In this document: in pieces, positions 57,983 to 64,000 of the stretch
How positions within the stretch are numbered: position 1 is the stretch's first letter
Layout of the letters: the number at the start of each line of letters is the position of its first letter
Source of the DNA: Acidobacteriota bacterium
Lineage (GTDB): Bacteria; Acidobacteriota; Holophagae; Holophagales; Holophagaceae
Length of the DNA stretch: 64,000 nt
Assembly (NCBI GenBank): GCA_016195985.1
Contig: JACPYP010000011.1
Location: 124,001 to 188,000 of the forward strand
Reading direction: 5' to 3'
Notes under the pieces: generated by a model
What the model was told of the DNA's origin: nothing
Databases searched by the model: none
What the model saw: the letters and a program-made list of their open reading frames with translations, nothing else
Made by a program: the position numbers and the translations under genes

Positions 57983-58483
57983 TCAACTGTCAATTTCGCC
58001 GGCAGCATCCTTCGCTCCGCCTTGGCGGCGATGGCTGCTCGCGCCATCGGCAGCCTCGGCGCCGCATGTCCCGCACAGGCCGAAGAGCATGAGCTGATGC
58101 CGCGTGATCTGGAAGCCGGAAAGCGCCTCCAGGTTCTTGAGCGACTCCTCCAGCCCGCAGGCATCCACCTCGGCGGTGCGGCCGCAACGTTCGCACTGAA
58201 GGTGATGATGGTGATGGCGGGAATCGCAGCGGACGAACCGCATCACCTGGTCGGCGCCCAGGATGCTCTCCGCCCATCCTTCGCGGACGAAACGCTCCAG
58301 GTTGCGGTAGACCGTGGGCAATCCCGAACGCCTTTCCGGCATTCGCTCCCAGATCTCCTCCACCGTCATGGGCCGGTCAGACTCCTTCAACACCCTAAGA
58401 ATGCCTTCGCGCTGAGGCGTCTGCCGCATGCCTGCGGCACGGAGAGAGGGGGTGGATGAGGCATGGGCTTTGGACACGCCCAT
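57983..58483 (-). CDS. Fur-family metalloregulator
   Basis: A 166-residue protein. ATG 58483 is preferred over ATG 58432 because SLRAAGMRQTPQREGILRVL matches the usual Fur opening, where L-x-x-x-G precedes (R/K)-x-T-x-x-R. The winged HTH includes SGLPTVYRNLERFVREGWAE. The dimer/metal domain has CDSRHHHHHLQCERCGRTAE and the structural-zinc pair CGTCG near the C-terminus. The His run fits the zinc- or iron-sensing site; Fur, Zur or PerR cannot be decided. It is divergent from the histidine kinase, with starts only 3 bp apart. Confidence 0.9.
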   Translation of the reverse strand: MGVSKAHASSTPSLRAAGMRQTPQREGILRVLKESDRPMTVEEIWERMPERRSGLPTVYRNLERFVREGWAESILGADQVMRFVRCDSRHHHHHLQCERCGRTAEVDACGLEESLKNLEALSGFQITRHQLMLFGLCGTCGAEAADGASSHRRQGGAKDAAGEIDS

Positions 58484-58486
58484 AGA

Positions 58487-60199
58487 ATGGCAGATTCGGG
58501 CAACATGGTGGCCATGCTCCAGCGCACCTTGGGCCGGTTGGGCGCCGCGGACGCCACCGCGCCTTTTCTGCCCCTCTCCTTCCGCCTCTTCGCCACCTTC
58601 GGTCTGCTGGTGCTGCATGCAGCGCTTCCGCTGGACGGCCTGGCCGACGCACCGGGGGTGCCGGTCTATCTGGGAATCCTCGGGCTGATGCTGGTGGAGG
58701 CCCTGTGGGAATCGGGACGTGGCCTGCGGGCCTCAGGCCAGTTGTTTCCCATTCCCCGTCTCACCTGGATCCGCTGGAACCTGGCCTTGGATCTGGGGCT
58801 GGTGTCTCTGATCATCGCCTTCCACGGCGTGGCCCAGGAGCGGTTCGCCACCCTCTACATCTTTCCGGTCCTGGCTTCGGCGTTCTATTTGCGGACGGTG
58901 GAAATCGTCTGGGTGGGCGTCGCTTCATCCATGGCCCACCTGTTGCTCGTGCTGGCCTTCACCCTCGGCTGGGTCCCGGCTTTCGGCCTCTCTGGAGCGG
59001 GTCCTGAGCCGGACCAGAGCCAGCTTTCGTTCCTTCTGGGGATCGCCTCGCTTCAAGTCTTCGCGGCGACCCTGCTGGTGGTGCTCATCCGACGCAACCT
59101 GGAGCGGCTCCGTACTGATCTGAGCGTCAGCGAGGCCGCAGTGGACGAGCTGTCGGCCCTGTACCAGCGGGTGGTGGAGTCCATGACTTCCGGGTTGATC
59201 ACCCTCGACTCCCAGGACCGCATCACTTCGGCCAACCCCGCGGCCGAGGCCATTCTCGGCTGCCGAACCGTTCCCGGGCGGCCCATTCACGAGGTGCTGC
59301 CCATCGGCGATACCTCGTCTCTCCGGCCGGGGCGCGAGCATCGGTTCGAGGTGACGCTCTCCGGCGGCGAATCGAGCCGCCGCATCGTGGGTGGCCACTT
59401 GGCCTCCATGCGAGATGCCTCGGGGGTGGAATCGGGGCAGCTGCTGCTTTTCCAGGACCTCACGGAATTCAAGGCCCTGGAAGAACGCACCCGCATCAGC
59501 GAGCGCCTGGCGGCCATTGGGCAGCTGACTGCCGGCCTGGCCCACGAACTCCGCAATCCGCTGGCTTCCATCAGCGGATGCGTGCAACTGCTCCACCGGT
59601 CCGCTTCCCCTGAGGAAGTCCGTTCCCGGGTGCTGGGCATTCTCGACCGGGAAACCCAGCGGGTGGGGGCCATCGTTTCCGACTTTCTGGATTTCGCAAA
59701 GGTCGCGGTGCCTCGCGGTTCCAGGCTCCACCTTCCGCGCGTGCTGGAGGAAATCCGCTCCAGCTGGGAGATGGACCCCCGGACGAAGGGCCTGCCGCTG
59801 CAGATGGGTCCCCTTCCTGATGTGTGGATCGAAGCGGATTCGACCGGCATCCACCGGGTGATCATGAACCTCCTGAGCAACGCCCGGAAAGCCGTCAAGG
59901 AAACCCTGGCGCCCGCCGTGAGGCTTTCATGCGTGGAGGCGGAGGGCGGCCTGCGCCTGTCGGTGTCCGACAATGGCTGCGGCATGACCGATGACCAGCT
60001 GGACCGCCTCTACGTGCCCTTCGCGGGCAGTTTCGAGGAGGGATCCGGGCTGGGGATGAGCCTGGTCTACAAATTCATAGAAACCATGGGGTGGCGCATC
60101 GAGGTGGAGAGCCGTCCAGGCCTGGGCACCAGTGTCCAGATCCTGCTCCCCTGCTTCCGGGCGGAAGAGGCGATGGCGCAGGCGCACGATCAGCCTTAG
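58487..60199 (+). CDS. PAS-containing membrane sensor histidine kinase (PilS/NtrB-like)
   Basis: A 570-residue kinase. Six hydrophobic segments occupy about 30-210; a PAS domain follows (VVESMTSGLITLDSQDRITS, NPAAEAILG). HisKA has LAAIGQLTAGLAHELRNPLA with the phospho-His; HATPase_c has IMNLLSNARKAV, VSDNGCGMTDDQLDRLYVPF and GSGLGMSLVYKFIETMG. The order matches PilS-type kinases, which pair with sigma-54 activators; no response regulator is adjacent. Start may be ATG 58487 or 58505; neither has a clear ribosome site. Confidence 0.88.
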   Translation: MADSGNMVAMLQRTLGRLGAADATAPFLPLSFRLFATFGLLVLHAALPLDGLADAPGVPVYLGILGLMLVEALWESGRGLRASGQLFPIPRLTWIRWNLALDLGLVSLIIAFHGVAQERFATLYIFPVLASAFYLRTVEIVWVGVASSMAHLLLVLAFTLGWVPAFGLSGAGPEPDQSQLSFLLGIASLQVFAATLLVVLIRRNLERLRTDLSVSEAAVDELSALYQRVVESMTSGLITLDSQDRITSANPAAEAILGCRTVPGRPIHEVLPIGDTSSLRPGREHRFEVTLSGGESSRRIVGGHLASMRDASGVESGQLLLFQDLTEFKALEERTRISERLAAIGQLTAGLAHELRNPLASISGCVQLLHRSASPEEVRSRVLGILDRETQRVGAIVSDFLDFAKVAVPRGSRLHLPRVLEEIRSSWEMDPRTKGLPLQMGPLPDVWIEADSTGIHRVIMNLLSNARKAVKETLAPAVRLSCVEAEGGLRLSVSDNGCGMTDDQLDRLYVPFAGSFEEGSGLGMSLVYKFIETMGWRIEVESRPGLGTSVQILLPCFRAEEAMAQAHDQP

Positions 60200-60418
60200 A
60201 CTTGCCGAAGCTCTCAAACCCGTCACGACGCAACTTAGGCATCCACTCTTGCAGGGGCCGCTAGGCACCTGCCACAGTGGTTCATTCCCGATCAGCGTGT
60301 CCAGTCCAGCCCTCTTCCATGTCTGGCTGTCCAGGTTCGAGCGGAAGCCGGCCAACGGCCGATGCCTTTGACATTCCCGTACCGTCCCCCCGCACTGCCC
60401 ATTGGGCCAGGATTCTCC
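60200..60418. other. Intergenic region before the Hfq-like gene
   Basis: About 220 bp with no gene. The promoter for the Hfq-like gene should be here. A weak GCAGG/CCTGC stem lies near 60250-60275; nothing else stands out. Confidence 0.35.
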
Positions 60419-60901
60419 ATGAACCGGAAGCTCATCCGACCAAACCTCAGTGAACTGAAGGACAAGCTTGGAATCTCCGCCAAGGGCGGCGGGGAGGTCA
60501 TGACGCCTCTGCCTCCTGCCACCACCTCCAGCGGCGAACCCAATCCGGCAGTCAACCCCTCGGCGGCGACGGCGCCGCAGGGGCTGGGGAGTCCCCGCCG
60601 CAAGATCGCGCCACCGGAACAGACCAACGCCGAAAGCTTCTACTACCTGAAGCAGATGCAGTCGAAGACGCCCATGGTGATCGTGCTGCAGGACGATGAG
60701 AAAGTGCGCGGCGTCATCGAGTGGTACGACAAGCACTGCCTGAAGATCAACCGGGTGAAAGAACCCAACGTCTTGGTGCCCAAGCACAACATCAAATACA
60801 TCTACAAGCAGGAAGAGGAGCCGCGGATCCGCCGCAGCCGGACCTCCAAGAAGGAAGAGTCCGCCGTGTCGCCCGAGGTGGATCTCGCCGCCTACGATTA
60901 A
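60419..60901 (+). CDS. Hfq-like Sm-fold protein with long N-terminal extension
   Basis: A 160-residue protein. ATG 60419 follows CAGGA by 6 nt. Residues about 69-130 look like an Sm/Hfq domain: YYLKQMQSKTPMVIVLQDDE, KVRGVIEWYDKHCLKINRVK and VLVPKHNIKYIYK, the last block standing for the Hfq YKH motif (here PKHNI). The first 68 residues are low-complexity and Pro/Ala-rich, and the last 30 basic then acidic. Canonical Hfq is 70-100 residues. It probably chaperones small RNA-mRNA pairing. pdxA starts 26 bp downstream. Confidence 0.7.
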   Translation: MNRKLIRPNLSELKDKLGISAKGGGEVMTPLPPATTSSGEPNPAVNPSAATAPQGLGSPRRKIAPPEQTNAESFYYLKQMQSKTPMVIVLQDDEKVRGVIEWYDKHCLKINRVKEPNVLVPKHNIKYIYKQEEEPRIRRSRTSKKEESAVSPEVDLAAYD

Positions 60902-60927
60902 GCCCTGGCCGTCCTTCCGGGAGTCCC

Positions 60928-62136
60928 ATGAGCCGCCGTCCCCGCCTCGCCATTAGCCTGGGGGATCCTTGTGGCATCGGCCCTGAGCTGTTGCTCACGA
61001 GCCTCCCCGCCCTGCTGGCCAGGGCAGAAGCCACCGTGGTGGGCTGCCGGGCCGGCCTCGACCTTCTCGAGGACTTGCCGGGAGCGCCCGTGTCGTGGCG
61101 CTGGATCGAATCTCCTGCGCAGGCTCCCACAGGGTTCCAGGGCCAGGCCCTCAGACTGCAGGTGTCGGCGCCCGCTCCGGACGACCGCTTGTTGGCGGAG
61201 GTGCTTTGGCTGGATCCCACACCTGAGATCACCCGTGGTCAGCTGTGCCTGGGTGCGGGTTCGGCAGCCTCTGGCCGGGCCACCGTGGAGGCCATCCGCG
61301 TGGCGGCCCTCATGACCATGGCGGGGCTCGCCGATGCCCTGGTAACCCTGCCCATGGCCAAGTCGGCCGCGCATCTGGCCGGCTACGACATTCCCGGCCA
61401 TACCGAGTACCTTCAACACCTCTCGGACGCTCCCATGACGCGGATGGCTTTCGTGAGCCCGCGCCTCAACGTGGTGCTTCACACGGTGCACCAGAGCCTG
61501 CGCTCGGTGGTGGAGAGCCTGGATGCCGATGCCGTGGCGGAGACCCTTGTCTTTTCAACGGACCAGTTCATCCGGCTCACGGGGAAGAAGGATCTCCGGG
61601 TGGCGCTCTGCGCCCTGAATCCCCACGCCGGCGAGGAGGGAGCCTTCGGCCAGGAGGAACGTCTGCTCGAGGATGCCCTGGCGCAGGCGGAGGCCGCCTT
61701 CCTGGACTTCACGCCGGGGCCTGGGAGGCCTGTCACGGGGGACCCTGGCGAGGATCAGCCGAAACCGCATTCTCCCGGGCAGCGGGGCCTTGAGGTGCTC
61801 ATCGGCAGCGGGGCTGGGGAAGGGCGGCCCGCTCCGGTCTTCTTTGGCCCCCTGCCCTCGGACAGCATCTTCCAAAGGGCCTCGAAGGGCGAGTTCGATT
61901 TGGTGGTGGCCCTGTACCACGATCAGGGCCTCATTCCGGTGAAGCTGCTGGAGCCCACCCGTGCCGTCAACCTCACCCTCGGCCTGCCTTTCATCCGCAC
62001 CAGCCCCGATCACGGCACCGCCTTCGACAAGGCGGGGAAGTGGATCGCCGAGGCCGAGAACTTCATGGAAGCCGCCGCATTGGCCGTGCGACTGGCGGGG
62101 CGGGAAGGTTTGCCGGTTCTGTCGCCCCGGGGCTGA
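60928..62136 (+). CDS. pdxA: 4-hydroxythreonine-4-phosphate dehydrogenase
   Basis: A 402-residue PdxA with ISLGDPCGIGPELLL (family usually GDPAGIGPE), metal-site His in YDIPGHTEYLQHLS, the ALNPHAGEEGAFG motif, ALYHDQGLIPVK and FIRTSPDHGTAFD. It oxidises 4-phosphohydroxy-threonine in pyridoxal-5'-phosphate synthesis. It is about 70 residues longer than E. coli PdxA; much of the excess is a Pro/Gly-rich insertion after LDFTPGPGRPVTGDPGEDQ. ATG 60928 follows GGGAG by 4-5 nt. A PLP-dependent aminotransferase follows. Confidence 0.94.
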   Translation: MSRRPRLAISLGDPCGIGPELLLTSLPALLARAEATVVGCRAGLDLLEDLPGAPVSWRWIESPAQAPTGFQGQALRLQVSAPAPDDRLLAEVLWLDPTPEITRGQLCLGAGSAASGRATVEAIRVAALMTMAGLADALVTLPMAKSAAHLAGYDIPGHTEYLQHLSDAPMTRMAFVSPRLNVVLHTVHQSLRSVVESLDADAVAETLVFSTDQFIRLTGKKDLRVALCALNPHAGEEGAFGQEERLLEDALAQAEAAFLDFTPGPGRPVTGDPGEDQPKPHSPGQRGLEVLIGSGAGEGRPAPVFFGPLPSDSIFQRASKGEFDLVVALYHDQGLIPVKLLEPTRAVNLTLGLPFIRTSPDHGTAFDKAGKWIAEAENFMEAAALAVRLAGREGLPVLSPRG

Positions 62137-62138
62137 GC

Positions 62139-62852
62139 TTGGAACGCTTCTTCGGCCCCGGCCTTCCCCGGTTTTCAGGAACCACCGATGCGGCCATGGA
62201 GGGGTGCCCCCGGACGGCTTTGGCCGTGTTCAAGGGACATCCGCGCCACCTGCAGGCGCATCTCCGCCGCCTTCAGAGAGCCGCCGAGGCCCTCCAGCAG
62301 CCTGGGGCTTGGCTGGAGCCTCTCGCTTCGGAGATCGGAGCGCAGATCCTCATCTGGATGGACCGGCCGGACGCGGCTCAGGCGTCGGCACTCCGGTTGG
62401 CGCTCCATCCGGGCCTGGGGCTTCTCAGGGTGCGCCTGGAACCCCTGCCCGCCTCCCCCCAGCCCTACCTGCTGGCACCGATGCCCCATCCCATGGCCCA
62501 TCGAAAGAACGATCCCCTGCTCCGCCACAAAGGGCTCGGCGGCTCCTGGGGTCCAGCCATCCTCGCGGAAGCCCGCTCCTTGGGGGCGGCCGATGCGCTG
62601 CTGGTCTGGACGGATGGCAGTCTGGCCGAAACCGCCATCGCGGCCGTGGGCGTGGAACGGGAGGGTTCCTTGACAATTCCGCTTCCCGAAGGAAGGGTGG
62701 CCAGCCTGGCCGAACAGCTCGACCTCCCCGCTTGGGCCACCCAGCGGGGGCTGCGCATCGAGCAGGGTTCCCTGGGACTGGCCCAGGCCCGCCAGGGGCA
62801 GCTCTGGTGCCTGAACGCCCTGCGGGGCATCTGGCCGGCCCAGCTTTTGTGA
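62139..62852 (+). CDS. Class IV PLP-dependent aminotransferase-like protein
   Basis: A 237-residue protein resembling aminodeoxychorismate lyase/branched-chain aminotransferases. The N-terminal HLQAHLRRLQRAAEAL follows the family HL-x-RL pattern; the probable PLP lysine is in LLRHKGLGGSWGPAILAEA and the product-site block is ADALLVWTDGSLAETAI. TTG 62139 is chosen because the family needs the sequence before the first ATG (62196). It starts 2 bp after the pdxA stop. The exact reaction (PabC, IlvE or D-amino acid) cannot be read. Confidence 0.75.
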   Translation: MERFFGPGLPRFSGTTDAAMEGCPRTALAVFKGHPRHLQAHLRRLQRAAEALQQPGAWLEPLASEIGAQILIWMDRPDAAQASALRLALHPGLGLLRVRLEPLPASPQPYLLAPMPHPMAHRKNDPLLRHKGLGGSWGPAILAEARSLGAADALLVWTDGSLAETAIAAVGVEREGSLTIPLPEGRVASLAEQLDLPAWATQRGLRIEQGSLGLAQARQGQLWCLNALRGIWPAQLL

Positions 62853-62892
62853 CACGCTAGGGCCAGCTTTCGCCGAAACCTTGGACCCGAGG

Positions 62893-64000
62893 ATGCCGCC
62901 CATGGCCGTCGCAGACCTGATCGCCGCCCTGCTGCTGCCGCTGCCGCCCTGGCTGGGCTTCTGGATCTTCCGCCGGAAAGGACGGGTGGGGCTCAGCTAC
63001 GGGTACTTCCTCGGGGGCTTGCTCGCCCTACTGGCCCTGCCCTGGACGCAACTGGCCGGCTTGCCGATGCCCACTCCGCAACTGGGAGGCGCCCTCTTCG
63101 GTTTCACGCTGTTCCTCCAGGCCCAACGCGAAGGCGTGCAGGGCATTCGCCGGTTGGCCCTCGGCGTGGGCGGGGCCACCGCCTTCCTCGCCCTCCTTCT
63201 TCTCCGGCTCCATCTGTCCTGGCAGGAGGTGAGCCGGTTCTGGATCGGGGCCATCCTGGAGGGACTGCTCTGGCTGCTCTTCGCGGACCTGGCCTACCGC
63301 TGGGCCAAGGGCCGGCACCTGGAGGTGCGCATGCCCCTGGTGGGCGCCCTGGCCCTGGGCTCTGGGGCCCTGCTGCAGGGCTTCCTGCCTCCGGCAACCC
63401 CCCGCCTTCCCTGGGCGGCGGCCCTCCTGGCGGGGCTGTTATTGGGCCTGGTGGCCCTGCAGCAGCTGAAGTGGTTGCGGAGCCAGGGCGCCTGGGTGGA
63501 GGGCCGGGGCGAAGGCCTGCGGCTGGCCCTCGCCGTGATCGAGCAGAAGGGCCTGGAAGCGGCGCCGCCCCTCAGCCTGGGCCTGGAGGCGCGGCAGCCC
63601 ATGTGGCTGGTGGACGCCAAGGGGCGGATCCTGGAATCCAACGGACCTTTCAGCCAACTGGTGGGATTGCCCCGCCACCTCCTGCGGGGCTATGCCCTGG
63701 ATGCCCTGTTCCAGGGCGGCGACACTCCGGTGTGGGAAGGGCTGCGGAGCCAGCTGCTGCAGTATGGATCCGGCGCCGTCCAGGCCACCCAGGTGAGCGA
63801 GGACGGCACCTTCAGGCAGGCAGATTTGGAAGCGGCCGCGTTCGATCGCGGCATGGCCCTGGTTTGGCTTCGGGAAGCCCAGGCCGGATCCCTGGGCTTG
63901 GGCCAGCCCGGATCTCTGGGCCTGAGCTTGGCCGGGGTCTTCTCCGCGGGGGCTGAAACGGTCCGGAGAAGCAGGGCCAATGCCCTCGTCGCCCTTTCCA
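62893..64000 (+). CDS. Membrane sensor protein with PAS domain (3' end beyond window)
   Basis: The frame is open from ATG 62893 to the right edge (about 369 codons), so the C-terminus is missing. The first 200 residues contain about seven hydrophobic helices (LIAALLLPLPPWLGFWIF, YFLGGLLALLALPW, ALFGFTLFLQAQ, TAFLALLLLRLHL, LVGALALGSGALLQGFL, AALLAGLLLGLVALQQL). A PAS-like module follows (about 235-340: PMWLVDAKGRILESNGPFSQ, LVGLPRHLLRGYALD). The missing part may be a kinase, cyclase or response domain. ATG 62902 is an alternative start. Confidence 0.8.
   Translation, partial: MPPMAVADLIAALLLPLPPWLGFWIFRRKGRVGLSYGYFLGGLLALLALPWTQLAGLPMPTPQLGGALFGFTLFLQAQREGVQGIRRLALGVGGATAFLALLLLRLHLSWQEVSRFWIGAILEGLLWLLFADLAYRWAKGRHLEVRMPLVGALALGSGALLQGFLPPATPRLPWAAALLAGLLLGLVALQQLKWLRSQGAWVEGRGEGLRLALAVIEQKGLEAAPPLSLGLEARQPMWLVDAKGRILESNGPFSQLVGLPRHLLRGYALDALFQGGDTPVWEGLRSQLLQYGSGAVQATQVSEDGTFRQADLEAAAFDRGMALVWLREAQAGSLGLGQPGSLGLSLAGVFSAGAETVRRSRANALVALS

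Overview
The window is GC-rich and densely coded chromosomal DNA from a Gram-negative, anaerobic or microaerobic bacterium. An Oar-like TonB receptor, a tetraheme flavocytochrome c, the lldP-dld-lldEFG lactate operon and an extended Sm/Hfq-like protein together suggest Acidobacteriota of the Holophagae (Geothrix/Holophaga-like). That assignment is inference, because no rRNA gene lies in the window.

Layout. 1-5929 holds envelope genes: an Oar-type TonB receptor cut by the left edge, a small outer-membrane barrel protein just upstream of it, and a secreted C69 dipeptidase. 6322-18274 is a class I lanthipeptide locus. A LytS/LytTR two-component pair on the plus strand converges on a minus-strand operon of lanC, lanB, an HlyD adaptor, a C39-peptidase ABC exporter and a second ABC exporter whose N-terminal domain looks like a peptidase-dead C39 fold. 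No precursor peptide gene was found. 18469-24154 holds dinB, a zinc alcohol dehydrogenase and an AraC regulator flanking the stump of an aldo/keto reductase, a small ORF, and an Mrr-type endonuclease.

24432-40286 is a 15.9 kb mobile element in a tRNA-Met gene, bounded by perfect 48-bp direct repeats. It encodes a tyrosine integrase, an excisionase-like HTH protein, a Toprim/RecA-like primase-helicase followed by an origin-like repeat region, a GT9-like glycosyltransferase, a tape-measure protein and both terminase subunits. It has no recognisable portal, capsid, tail-tube or lysis genes. It also brings its own transcription terminator for the tRNA it occupies. This looks like a phage satellite or a strongly reduced prophage and, with the lanthipeptide locus, is the best candidate for something undescribed.

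40370-50795 is a lactate/fumarate respiration block: flavocytochrome c fumarate reductase, lutC, lutB, lutA, FAD/Fe-S D-lactate dehydrogenase and lactate permease, with a divergent GntR/FadR-type regulator. The same 11-bp palindrome (TGGTCAGACCA) lies before the permease and before the flavocytochrome, which suggests one regulator controls both. 50986-51590 is a chromosomal ccdAB toxin-antitoxin pair behind a large inverted repeat. 51730-64000 is housekeeping: tRNAs Ile2/Met, Cys and Gly, a LON-domain protein, kdsD, a single-polypeptide LptF-LptG fusion, mnmA, a Mpv17-like membrane protein, a Fur-family regulator, a PAS histidine kinase, an Hfq-like protein, pdxA, a class IV aminotransferase, and a PAS-containing membrane protein cut by the right edge.
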